Made by a program: the position numbers and the translations under genes. From Candidatus Omnitrophota bacterium (GTDB taxonomy: Bacteria > Hinthialibacterota > Hinthialibacteria > Hinthialibacterales > Hinthialibacteraceae), in the NCBI GenBank assembly GCA_016934335.1, contig JAFGTC010000235.1, positions 1 to 32,173 of the forward strand: 32,173 nucleotides of DNA, written 5' to 3'. Position 1 is the stretch's first letter. The number at the start of each line of letters is the position of its first letter. This document shows positions 1 through 7,680 of this stretch, piece after piece. Below the pieces are notes generated by a model. The model was not told the DNA's origin. It did not search any database and saw nothing but the letters and a program-made list of their open reading frames with translations.

Positions 1-327
1 AAAAATAATTTCCGGCTGCACTCTTTCAATCAGATCTTCCACGATTTTGACGACGTCCAGCAGCGCCACCGTATCGAAGCGGTTGTCGGGCAATTGCTGA
101 AAAAACACATCTTTCGCGCCCAACATTCGACCGGCAGCGCGGCTATTGGAACGCAGCAAATCCATTTGCGACGCATCCGCCTCATCGGGCTTTGAATAAC
201 GCGATGTGATTCCCTCGCCCAGAATCGCGATCGAAACATCGCAACCTTCCTGAGACCAGCGGGCCATGGCTCCCCCGCACCCTAACACTTCATCGTCCGG
301 GTGGGCTGCGACTACCAAAACGTTCAT
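1..327 (-). CDS. PIG-L/LmbE family deacetylase, 3' part missing at window edge
   Basis: The first 109 residues of a PIG-L (LmbE-like) zinc-dependent N-deacetylase are visible; the rest lies beyond the left edge. The diagnostic N-terminal motif AAHPDDE is at residues 7-13, where His9 and Asp12 would bind zinc and Asp11 would act as general base by family analogy. It is followed by VLGCGGAMARW, typical of the family. The ATG at 327 gives the expected N-terminus starting directly with the first beta strand. Family members remove N-acetyl groups from GlcNAc-type sugars, mycothiol/bacillithiol precursors or glycan intermediates. It lies 29 bp downstream of the carbamoyltransferase on the same strand, so it is probably the sixth gene of the pseudaminate-type operon and may act on the same sugar. 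That substrate is inferred, not shown. Confidence 0.88.
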   Translation of the reverse strand, partial: MNVLVVAAHPDDEVLGCGGAMARWSQEGCDVSIAILGEGITSRYSKPDEADASQMDLLRSNSRAAGRMLGAKDVFFQQLPDNRFDTVALLDVVKIVEDLIERVQPEIIF

Positions 328-356
328 GCGGCCATCTCCATCATAATCTGGATTTA

Positions 357-2102
357 TTACGATACGCCCGGCTTCTTCAAAATGAAATCGTTCATGATTA
401 GAACGTCGATGCCCGTCCCTCCAAAACACCGTATTGCGTCGCGAGGAGTGCATACAATCGGCTCGCCCTGCACATTGAAGGACGTATTGACGACAACGGG
501 ATGCCCCGAAAGGCGGCCGAACGCTTCGATCAGCGCATAGAAGCGGGGATTCGTTTCCTTCCGAACCGTTTGCGGCCGGGCGGTGCCGTCCACGTGAACG
601 ACGGAGGGAATCTTATCATGAAATTCTTTTTTGACGTCGAACGCTAAAATCATGTAGTCGCTGTCTACTGCGCCATCCTCAAAATACGAGAGATAGCGAT
701 CCGAACAAAAAGAAGGACAGAAGGGCCGCCAATCTTCCCGATGCTTCACTTCGCGATTCAATTTATCTTTGATGTCAGGAAACAAAGGACTCGCCAGAAT
801 GGATCGATTGCCCAAGGCTCTGGCGCCCAGTTCCATTCGCCCTTGGAACCAGCCGATGATCTTCCCTTCATCGATATAATGCGCCGCCTCCTCTATGGTG
901 TTTTCGGAGCGGGAATAATCCAGTTTCGCTTCTTTGATCGCCGCAAGAATTTCGTCGTCGGTAAACGACGGCCCCCAGTAGGCATGCGTCATTTTTTCAA
1001 ATTCTCGAACGCCGCTCCGATGCGCCATGATCTGCGCCGCTCCCAAAGCGATGCCGTTGTCGGCGGACGCCGGCTGGCAGTAAATGCCTTTCGCTTCGGG
1101 CATGAGAGCGATTTTCCCATTCATGCAGCAGTTCATCACGACGCCGCCGGACATCGCGATATAGGGGCAGCCGGTTTGTTGAATCAAGGTTCGCACCATA
1201 GCTTCCACGATGCGCTCCAAGCGCCATTGAACGTTATAGGCCAAATCGCGATGATAATCTTCGATCGGCTGATGCCGGAGACGGGGCTTTCCAAACAAAT
1301 CGACGAACTCATCGGTGAAGCGCCTTCCATAGGTCCGATTTCCAATGTAGCGCATATAAGGATTGATTGTGAAATCGCCCGAATCGCGATCATACGGAAT
1401 CACTTGATCGAGTTTCTTCTGGATCTCATCTGAGTAGCGGCCGTACGAGGAAAGCCCCATGAGTTTGCCTTCATCCATGTAGGCGCGAAATCCGAGAAAT
1501 TCGGTGAACGTTGCGTAGTATCCGCCCAGACTATGCGGCAGGCAATAGTGCTTTAATTCAGAGATCTCTGAATTCTTGCCGTACCAGTGAAAGGTTGTGA
1601 ATTCTTCGCCGCTGCCGTCAATCGTTAAAATGCTGGCTTCGGGAAAGCCGGAGCAATAATAGGCGTTGGCGGCATGACATAAATGATGAGGGAGAAATTC
1701 GATTTTTTGGGGATCGAGATAAATGCCGCTCGTTGCGAGGCCCTGGCGAAAATCGGTCGCGATGCGTTTGGGATGATAGAGATTCATTAAATAATCTTCA
1801 TGCAGGGCGTTGTAGCCGTCGTCGGTTTTGGGGGGATACTCACGGCGCGATTTTTCGTAGAATGCCGGCATATCTTTCAGATAGCGGTCGCATTCCCAGC
1901 CGAAGCCGATGGCGGCCAAATCGTCGACGCCGATCGACGCCTCTTTCAAGCAATAGAGGAACGACTGCAGCGGCAACGATGTCGAAGCGGTTTTGATGCG
2001 GTTGAAGCGCTCCTCTTCCGCGACCGCAACGATTTTCCCGTCTTCCAAAAGAGCGGCGGATGGATTCGGTCCATAACCAAAAATACCAGCATTAAAAGTC
2101 AT
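357..2102 (-). CDS. Carbamoyltransferase, TobZ/NodU family
   Basis: This 581-residue protein has the two-domain layout of O-carbamoyltransferases such as TobZ, NodU and CmcH: an N-terminal Kae1/YrdC-like ATPase fold and a C-terminal carbamoyltransferase domain. The metal-binding motif HHLCH (His139 and His143) is present, followed by the nucleotide-site strand ILTIDGSGE (158-166), the GGVVMNCCMNG segment, and the C-terminal RMELGARALGNRSILASP signature. Family enzymes transfer carbamoyl from carbamoyl phosphate, via carbamoyl-AMP, to a hydroxyl group of a sugar or antibiotic. An oddity is that the N-terminal motif normally reading H-(D/N)-x-S-A-A-L here reads PNPSAAL, so the usual His is Pro12. 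The gene lies 66 bp after the formyltransferase, so the likely acceptor is the nonulosonate made by this operon. The family call is firm; the acceptor is inferred. Confidence 0.93.
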   Translation of the reverse strand: MTFNAGIFGYGPNPSAALLEDGKIVAVAEEERFNRIKTASTSLPLQSFLYCLKEASIGVDDLAAIGFGWECDRYLKDMPAFYEKSRREYPPKTDDGYNALHEDYLMNLYHPKRIATDFRQGLATSGIYLDPQKIEFLPHHLCHAANAYYCSGFPEASILTIDGSGEEFTTFHWYGKNSEISELKHYCLPHSLGGYYATFTEFLGFRAYMDEGKLMGLSSYGRYSDEIQKKLDQVIPYDRDSGDFTINPYMRYIGNRTYGRRFTDEFVDLFGKPRLRHQPIEDYHRDLAYNVQWRLERIVEAMVRTLIQQTGCPYIAMSGGVVMNCCMNGKIALMPEAKGIYCQPASADNGIALGAAQIMAHRSGVREFEKMTHAYWGPSFTDDEILAAIKEAKLDYSRSENTIEEAAHYIDEGKIIGWFQGRMELGARALGNRSILASPLFPDIKDKLNREVKHREDWRPFCPSFCSDRYLSYFEDGAVDSDYMILAFDVKKEFHDKIPSVVHVDGTARPQTVRKETNPRFYALIEAFGRLSGHPVVVNTSFNVQGEPIVCTPRDAIRCFGGTGIDVLIMNDFILKKPGVS

Positions 2103-2168
2103 ATCAGGATTCCTTCATATAAAGATTTGCTCATTTTTCATCGATGCAAAGAAATAGCGATGCGCAAT

Positions 2169-2936
2169 TTACGTGGAGTCGTCTCCATACTCCAATTCCA
2201 GGCGCATATAAATGCGCTTCCCTTCTTCTTCAAAAAAAGCGCCCTTGTATGGGGGGAAAGTTCTTGCGCGCAGGATGTTGATGAGATCACGCGCTTTGTA
2301 TTCTTGATCCAAATCGATTTGATCGATTTTTTCCACATCTTTGGTTCTGTGATACGTTCCATTTTCGACAGTCTGCTTCATGCGGGGGGGTTGGCCCGAT
2401 TTAATCAAGGGCCAGGTTTCCTGAAACAAGCGAAGCGACGCTTGTTCTAGTTTTCGATATAAACTTTCGGCGGTGTCGACCGAATCGACCGGGATTCTTT
2501 TTTGAGCCACAATATCCCCCGTATCGACTCCCTCGTCAATGTAATGAATCGTTGTTCCTGCGGGAGTTCCCTCGACAATGCTCCAGACATTAGGATATTG
2601 TCCGCGGTTATAGGGTAAATAGGAAGGATGCAAATTCAGAACTCCCTTTGGAAACAGGCGAATGAATTCCGACTTCAGAATGTAATTAAAAAGGATGGAA
2701 AGGCAAAGATCCGCTTGAAGCGCTTCGATTGCAGAGAGAACATCAGGATTTCGCAATTGAGAGCCGTCGAAAATTCGCTCGGGAGCAACATTGGACGCGC
2801 GGATGATTTCATCGACATACTTGCCCGCAGAAGCAGGATGAATTACAAGTCCAACGATCTCTTCGTTTTGCTGAACCAGCCATTCCAAGACTTTCCACCC
2901 GATCCAATTGTTGCCCAGATAGAGGATTTTCATCAA
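2169..2936 (-). CDS. Sugar N-formyltransferase (Fmt/ArnA-type fold)
   Basis: This 255-residue protein carries the formyl_trans_N fold. The catalytic triad is visible: Asn101 and His103 in NLHPSYLP, and Asp141 in GVDTGDIV, spaced as in methionyl-tRNA formyltransferase. At 255 aa it is too short for Fmt (about 310 aa) and lacks its tRNA-binding C-terminal barrel. The C-terminus is instead short (IDLDQEYKARDLINILRA, then FPPYKGAFFEE), as in sugar-nucleotide formyltransferases such as WlaRD, FdtF and VioF, which use N10-formyltetrahydrofolate. The start overlaps the pseG stop by 4 bp (ATGA), implying translational coupling. PseG releases a 2-acetamido-4-amino sugar whose N4 is normally acetylated by PseH. 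No PseH is present, so this enzyme probably formylates that amine or its nucleotide-linked precursor. The fold call is firm; the substrate is inferred. Confidence 0.9.
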   Translation of the reverse strand: MMKILYLGNNWIGWKVLEWLVQQNEEIVGLVIHPASAGKYVDEIIRASNVAPERIFDGSQLRNPDVLSAIEALQADLCLSILFNYILKSEFIRLFPKGVLNLHPSYLPYNRGQYPNVWSIVEGTPAGTTIHYIDEGVDTGDIVAQKRIPVDSVDTAESLYRKLEQASLRLFQETWPLIKSGQPPRMKQTVENGTYHRTKDVEKIDQIDLDQEYKARDLINILRARTFPPYKGAFFEEEGKRIYMRLELEYGDDST

Positions 2937-3961
2937 ATCTCCTTCATGCGCTTAACGGCGCGACTCGCCCCCAGTCCATCGACGGCGGTTCGACCGGCCC
3001 GGCTCATCGCAAAGCGTTTCTCGTAATCATGCCGGATTTTCTCAACGGCTTCGCAAATCAAATCAACCGTGAGGCTCTCGCGCCAGCCGAGAGAGATCGA
3101 GATGCCGGCTTTTTGCAGATGATCTGCGATAGGCTTTTGATTATCGGCGATGACAACCGCCAGATTCGGCAATCCCATGAAGGCCAATTCCCAGCACGTG
3201 CCTCCTCCAGCGGAAATGGCCAGATCGGCCCAGGCCGCCAAGGCGGGCATGTCCTGCACGTCCGTTAAAAGCTGCATGGATTCTCCATATCGATTCATTC
3301 TGGTTTTTAAAGAATCTCTATGAGGATTGGCCGAACCGATGACGATTTTGCACTCCACCGCAGGGATCGACTGAAGCGCCCGGATCACTAATTCCGTAAC
3401 GTTATCCGGATCGCCGCCGCCCAGCGTAACGAGAATACGATCCGCCTGATTCGGGACGTCCCGCCTCCAAGCCCGCCATTCGACGAATTCCCGGCGCAGC
3501 AAAGCATAAGACAATCCGAGCAATAATTTTGTATAGGGCTCTCTTGAAGAGTACATCTCTTCGTTCGCATAGATATTCTGATTGAGCAGAAGGTCGGCGC
3601 AGTAATGCTCCGCCTGGCTGAAATCGTCGATGCAAAGCAGTTTGCGCCCCGAATCCTTGATCCATGTCTGGTAGTCGGCGCCGAATCGATATCCATCGAT
3701 CACGATCCATGACGCGCCGGCTTCGCAGGCGAGGCGCAGGGTTTCCCGCGCATCCTCATACGATCCCGCTGGAGCTGAAAGACGCTCCACTTTCATCTTT
3801 TCGCAAAACAGCCTCGAATCGAGCGCCGCGCCGCCGGGAGCCGAAGCGAAGACGACGTCGCCTCCTTCATCCCGCCATGCCTGGGCCAAAGATAAACAGC
3901 GCATGACGTGGCCGACGCCTATGCCGGCATTCGCATCTGCACGAATCAAGAGAGTTTTCAT
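2933..3961 (-). CDS. pseG: PseG-type UDP-sugar hydrolase of pseudaminic acid biosynthesis
   Basis: PseG removes UDP from UDP-2,4-diacetamido-2,4,6-trideoxy-L-altropyranose to give the free sugar that PseI condenses with phosphoenolpyruvate. The N-terminus MKTLLIRADANAGIGVGH contains the family glycine-rich loop, and the following GHVMRCLSLA carries the conserved His that is catalytic in Campylobacter PseG. The UDP-binding C-terminal half shows VTLGGGDPDN and SAGGGTCWELAFMGLP, as in the MurG/GT-B superfamily. I start at the ATG at 3961 (342 aa) rather than 13 codons upstream, because the family begins right at this first strand. It is longer than Campylobacter PseG (274 aa). It lies between pseC and the formyltransferase. 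If N4 is formylated rather than acetylated, its true substrate would be the N4-formyl or free-amine UDP-sugar. Confidence 0.9.
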   Translation of the reverse strand: MKTLLIRADANAGIGVGHVMRCLSLAQAWRDEGGDVVFASAPGGAALDSRLFCEKMKVERLSAPAGSYEDARETLRLACEAGASWIVIDGYRFGADYQTWIKDSGRKLLCIDDFSQAEHYCADLLLNQNIYANEEMYSSREPYTKLLLGLSYALLRREFVEWRAWRRDVPNQADRILVTLGGGDPDNVTELVIRALQSIPAVECKIVIGSANPHRDSLKTRMNRYGESMQLLTDVQDMPALAAWADLAISAGGGTCWELAFMGLPNLAVVIADNQKPIADHLQKAGISISLGWRESLTVDLICEAVEKIRHDYEKRFAMSRAGRTAVDGLGASRAVKRMKEI

Positions 3962-4003
3962 ATTTGAACGAAGTTTTATCTTTCTACGCTCCAATCGCAT
4001 CGA

Positions 4004-5167
4004 TTATGCGCCGATGCCGCATAGGATCTCTTGGAGATTCGCGATCACCGCATCGACTTGCGAATCGCTCATCGCCGGATACATGGGCAGACTCAGAATC
4101 TGCTCATAGGCTTTTTCGGCGGCCGGAAACTCGCCGCCTTTGTAATTCAAATTGTCTCGATAATAGGGATGCATATGAATCGGAATATAATGCACATTCA
4201 CGCCAATGCCCCGGGCTCGCAGATCGGAGAAAAGTTCCTTGCGAGATTTCCCCAGACGCTCAAAGTCGATTTTGACAACATAGAGATGATAGGCGTGGCG
4301 AATATCGGCGCTTTTTTTCAGAGGCTGAATCATATCCACGGAGGCGAAGGCTTCATCATACCGAGCGGCGATGCCGCGGCGCCGCTCTAACCAGCGGGGC
4401 AATTTCGTTAATTGCCGCAGCCCCAACGCACACTGAAAATCGGTGATGCGATAGTTGAAGCCTAAATCGACCATTTCGTAAAACCAGGTTCCCCGCTCCG
4501 CCCGCTGCCGGGGATCGACGTCGATCCCATGACTGCGAAAGCGCCGCATTCGATCGGCGAAGTCGGAATAGTTTGTAACCGTCATGCCGCCTTCGCCGGT
4601 GGTAATATGTTTGACCGGATGGAAACTGAAACAGGTCAAATCGGCGAGTGATCCTACCTTTTTCTGTTTGTATTCCGCGCCCAAGGCATGGCAGCCGTCC
4701 GCCGCCAGCATCAATCCGCGGCGGTCCGCGATAGCGCGGAGCCGATCCCAATCGCAAGGCTGCCCGGCGTAGTCCACTCCGACAATCGCCTTGGTTTTAG
4801 GGGTAATCGCGGCTTCGACGGCGGCGGGATCGATCAAAAGAGTATCAGGATGCACGTCTACGAGAACGGGCGTCGCCCCCCGGTATAAGACGCAATTCGC
4901 CGTCGCAGCGAAAGTCATAACCGGCGCGATTACTTCGTCGCCCGGACCGACGTCCATCGCAAACATCGCGGCATGCAGCGCCGCCGTGCCGCTGTTGACG
5001 GCGACGCCATGGCGCACGCCGGCGCAATCTGCAACAGATCTCTCAAATTCGGAGATTTTGGGCCCGGTTGTCAGCCAATCGGAGCGCAGCGTCTCGACGA
5101 CCGCCGCGATATCGTCCTCATCGACCGATTGCCGCCCATAGGGAATAAAAGATTGATTCGAATTCAT
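4004..5167 (-). CDS. pseC: PseC-type UDP-4-keto-sugar aminotransferase
   Basis: This is a 387-residue PLP-dependent DegT/DnrJ/EryC1/StrS-family aminotransferase. The PLP-binding lysine is Lys186 in SFHPVKHITTGEGG, a sequence typical of PseC. Other family landmarks are GVAVNSGTAALHAAMFA (54-70), the ADGCHALGAEY segment with the PLP-contacting Asp, and the C-terminal HLYVVKIDF strand and VHYIPIHMHPYY loop. PseC transfers an amino group, usually from glutamate, to C4 of the 4-keto product of PseB, giving UDP-4-amino-4,6-dideoxy-N-acetyl-beta-L-altrosamine. It lies 49 bp downstream of pseB in the same operon, and the pair defines the pathway. A related role in perosamine-type or bacillosamine-type synthesis is less likely given adjacent pseB and pseG. 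Confidence 0.93.
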   Translation of the reverse strand: MNSNQSFIPYGRQSVDEDDIAAVVETLRSDWLTTGPKISEFERSVADCAGVRHGVAVNSGTAALHAAMFAMDVGPGDEVIAPVMTFAATANCVLYRGATPVLVDVHPDTLLIDPAAVEAAITPKTKAIVGVDYAGQPCDWDRLRAIADRRGLMLAADGCHALGAEYKQKKVGSLADLTCFSFHPVKHITTGEGGMTVTNYSDFADRMRRFRSHGIDVDPRQRAERGTWFYEMVDLGFNYRITDFQCALGLRQLTKLPRWLERRRGIAARYDEAFASVDMIQPLKKSADIRHAYHLYVVKIDFERLGKSRKELFSDLRARGIGVNVHYIPIHMHPYYRDNLNYKGGEFPAAEKAYEQILSLPMYPAMSDSQVDAVIANLQEILCGIGA

Positions 5168-5190
5168 CGATTTTCAAGAATGTCTTCGCC

Positions 5191-5218
5191 AGGCTATTTA
5201 TTTCAGGCTATTTATTTC
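5191..5218. repeat. 14-bp tandem duplication in the pseB-pseC junction
   Basis: Two exact head-to-tail copies of aggctatttatttc (5191-5204 and 5205-5218) sit in the short gap and run into the last bases of pseB. On the minus strand each copy carries TGA followed by AATAAATAG, so the pseB stop codon context is itself duplicated. It looks like a replication-slippage duplication; no function is apparent. Confidence 0.85.
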
Positions 5219-6191
5219 AGGAAAAAGAAACGATCATTTTCTTCAATGCGTCGATAGTGAGCCACTCTTGGTTGTTGTCGCTGCCGTAGGAGAATCCCTC
5301 GGGCAGAGGCTTTCCCTTGACCCAGTTGACGTCCGACCACCAGGGATGGGCCGGCTTGATGACATACATATCGTCCAATTCCAGCGAATGGCGGGCTTCA
5401 TCGACGGAGATCAAGAGTTCATGCAGTTTTTCGCCGGGGCGAATGCCGATCGCGTCGATTTCACAATCCGGCGCAATGGCCTTGGCCAGATCCATGATGT
5501 TCATACTGGGAATTTTGGGGATGAAGATTTCGCCGCCGTGCATGCTTTCAATGCCTTTAATGACCAGCCGCACGCCCTGCTCCAAGGTGATCCAAAACCG
5601 GGTCATGCGCGAATCGGTAACGGTAATGCGGCCGTTCTCGCGCTGTTTGAAGAACAGCGGGATGACGCTGCCGCGGCTGCCCACAACGTTGCCATAGCGA
5701 ACGCAGCTGAATTTCGCGCCGGTTTTCCGAGAATAAGCGTTGCTTTGAATGAATAACTTTTCGGCCGCCAATTTGGTGGCGCCATAGAGATTGACGGGAT
5801 TGACCGCCTTATCCGTGCTCAAGGCGATGACTTTTTGCACATCGGAGTCGATGGCGGCGTCAATGATGTTGCGCGCCCCCATGATGTTAGTCATGATGGC
5901 TTCCATCGGGTTGTATTCACAGGCGGGAACCTGCTTCAGCGCGGCGGCGTGTACGACGATATCCACGCCCCGCATGGCCCGATAGAGGCGGCTGGAGTCT
6001 CGAACATCGCCTATGAAATAACGCAGACAGGGATGATCGAAGCCGCCCGTGAGCATCTCATGCTGCTTCAATTCATCGCGGCTGAAGATAATTACTTTTT
6101 TCGGTTCATATTCCTTTACGACAATCTCCGTGAACTTTTTCCCGAACGAACCGGTGCCGCCTGTGACTAGAATTGTTTTCCCGTTTAACAT
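5217..6191 (-). CDS. pseB: PseB, UDP-GlcNAc 4,6-dehydratase (5-inverting)
   Basis: This 324-residue extended short-chain dehydrogenase opens the operon. It catalyses C4 oxidation, C6 dehydration and C5 inversion of UDP-GlcNAc, the committed step to pseudaminic acid. The NADP-binding motif TGGTGSFG is at residues 10-17, and the short family-specific segment SRDELKQHEM at 37-46. The catalytic set Asp127-Lys128 in STDK and Tyr136 in LYGATK has the same spacing as Asp132, Lys133 and Tyr141 of Helicobacter FlaA1/PseB, which separates it from the retaining, membrane-bound PglF/WbpM type. Its length matches FlaA1 (about 333 aa). The upstream region carries a plausible promoter. Only a weak Shine-Dalgarno (AAGAAAG, about 15 nt upstream) precedes the ATG, but the glycine-rich loop position fixes the start. 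Confidence 0.95.
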   Translation of the reverse strand: MLNGKTILVTGGTGSFGKKFTEIVVKEYEPKKVIIFSRDELKQHEMLTGGFDHPCLRYFIGDVRDSSRLYRAMRGVDIVVHAAALKQVPACEYNPMEAIMTNIMGARNIIDAAIDSDVQKVIALSTDKAVNPVNLYGATKLAAEKLFIQSNAYSRKTGAKFSCVRYGNVVGSRGSVIPLFFKQRENGRITVTDSRMTRFWITLEQGVRLVIKGIESMHGGEIFIPKIPSMNIMDLAKAIAPDCEIDAIGIRPGEKLHELLISVDEARHSLELDDMYVIKPAHPWWSDVNWVKGKPLPEGFSYGSDNNQEWLTIDALKKMIVSFS

Positions 6192-6217
6192 TGGACGATA
6201 ATTTCTTTCTTGGAATC

Positions 6218-6247
6218 TTTATATTTTGAACTGTTTTTTATTGTCGA
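6218..6247 (-). promoter_or_regulatory. Candidate sigma-70-type promoter of the pse operon
   Basis: Reading the minus strand, TCGACA (6247-6242) is followed by an 18-bp spacer and TATAAA (6223-6218), 27 bp before the pseB start codon. The -35 differs from consensus by one base and the -10 by one base, but the spacing is on the long side. The assignment rests on pattern alone. Confidence 0.35.
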
Positions 6248-6319
6248 TTCTCACATAAATGCCGAAACTACTTTACTCTGGAATGGCCGCTTTTGAAATG
6301 TTCGAAGCGCCGTGTTTTA

Positions 6320-6356
6320 TTATGCGAAATGGGGCCGTCTTTTCAGACGGGCATAA
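6320..6356 (-). terminator. Hairpin between the LRR gene and pseB
   Basis: A perfect 6-bp stem ccgtct/agacgg with a 4-base loop (6335-6350) sits inside outer arms ttatgc/gcataa (6320-6325 and 6351-6356). It lies 3' of the LRR gene and 5' of the pse promoter, so it could end LRR transcription. No good T-run follows it on the minus strand, so this is a weak terminator call. Confidence 0.35.
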
Positions 6357-6431
6357 TGCAAAATTCATTTTTTGAATTTTAACTTGTTGAAAAGAAGAAA
6401 TCAAGGGATCTTTTTGATAGGGCGAGGGGGA

Positions 6432-7424
6432 TCAATGGGGATTTTGGGGGTTGGGATCGGAGGGAAACGCTGCGCTTCTTTGGGGAAGAAAGGCGAATTC
6501 AGCCCGCCCTTCGCGAACGACGGCGCCAGGGAGAAGAGGATTTTCTTCTTGGATTTCCGGAGAGATTTTTTGACGGAGATCGTCGAGCCGGGATAAATCG
6601 TCTTCGTTCAGAAAATTCATGCGAATATCCAAAGTCTTCAAATTCAGAAGGTTCGATAGTTCCGGGATCGATTGGAACAGATTGTGAGAAAGATTCAAAA
6701 CGCTCAATTCCGCGTTACGGCGGAGATTGATTTGCGACAATAGATTTTGAGAGGCGTTCAATTCGGAAAGATTGGGAATTTGCGAGCAATCCAGTTCGGT
6801 CAGTTGATTTTGGCTGCAATCCAGAGTGCGGAAGCGCAGACTGGGCGGCAGCCGCAGTTCTGTGATTTGATTGCGGCTGCAAACAATCGATTCCATCTCG
6901 CAGCTGCTGGAACAATCCAAGAGAGTCAACTGGTTGTTCGAACAGGTCAACTGCTTGAGCCATATACAGCCGCCGACATCGATGGAGCGAATCGAGTTGT
7001 CATCAAAAGAGAGGCGCGTCAGTTCTGGAAGGTTCGATACATCCAACTCGGTCAATTGATTTTCAGAACAAATTAAATGCAACAAACTTTCGTTGCGGGA
7101 AAAGTCGAGTTCTCGAATTTCATTCCGGCTGCAATCCAGGATATTCAGGTTGCGAAAAAATTCGATGCCCTGCAAACTGCGAATGCCCAAACCGCTGCAG
7201 TCGAGTTTCGTCTGCCATTGGGCGGCTATTGCGGCGCTGAGTTTCCCGCCCGGTTCAATATGCAGATGACGCAAGACGAGGCTGCGAAACTGAGGATCTG
7301 GAAAATAATAGGGGGAATTGATATTCTTATGATCCTGATAGAGGCCGAACATGATTTTGGCGAAAATCGCATAGACGATGACAAATACAATCCATTGAAA
7401 TTTCCGGCGCGTTTTTCGTTTCAT
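6432..7424 (-). CDS. Membrane-anchored leucine-rich-repeat protein
   Basis: This 330-residue protein begins with a basic segment (MKRKTRRK) and one hydrophobic helix (about residues 10-26), probably a signal anchor or uncleaved signal. From about residue 70 to 270 it is built of roughly nine or ten 21-residue leucine-rich repeats of the form LxxLDCSxNQLTELDxSxN. The repeated 'CS.N.L' consensus resembles LRR proteins of Bacteroidetes and other FCB bacteria more than the 22-residue internalin type. The C-terminal 60 residues are polar, with a proline- and asparagine-rich tail. No catalytic domain is visible. Such repeats form a curved solenoid used for protein binding, here probably on the outer face of the inner membrane or in the periplasm. 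It precedes pseB on the same strand with 240 bp between them, so it is probably a separate transcription unit. Confidence 0.85.
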   Translation of the reverse strand: MKRKTRRKFQWIVFVIVYAIFAKIMFGLYQDHKNINSPYYFPDPQFRSLVLRHLHIEPGGKLSAAIAAQWQTKLDCSGLGIRSLQGIEFFRNLNILDCSRNEIRELDFSRNESLLHLICSENQLTELDVSNLPELTRLSFDDNSIRSIDVGGCIWLKQLTCSNNQLTLLDCSSSCEMESIVCSRNQITELRLPPSLRFRTLDCSQNQLTELDCSQIPNLSELNASQNLLSQINLRRNAELSVLNLSHNLFQSIPELSNLLNLKTLDIRMNFLNEDDLSRLDDLRQKISPEIQEENPLLPGAVVREGRAEFAFLPQRSAAFPSDPNPQNPH

Positions 7425-7680
7425 CGCATCTTCTGATCAATGTTCATTTTTCTTCGTTCATCCGGCGATCTTGGGCATGTGAACCATGTCTTTTTTAATT
7501 CATGCAAAAAGCGAACAATCGATTTGTTCTTTCATCCAATATCCATCATAATTACTAAAAACAGTTTCACCAAGAAAGAAATCTTTTTTCTTTTCCTTCA
7601 TGCACTGGAAGAATAAAGGAACTGCAGATAAGTTAAGCAATACGAAAACTGTTGACTCAAAAGGCAAGAAAGATCAATCC

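Noticed and set aside
741..1433. 230-codon open frame on the plus strand opposite the carbamoyltransferase
   Set aside because: It is the antisense shadow of a well-supported gene, has no family motif and no ribosome-binding site.
2169..2936. Methionyl-tRNA formyltransferase (fmt)
   Set aside because: At 255 residues without the Fmt C-terminal tRNA-binding domain and located in a sugar operon, a sugar formyltransferase is the better call.
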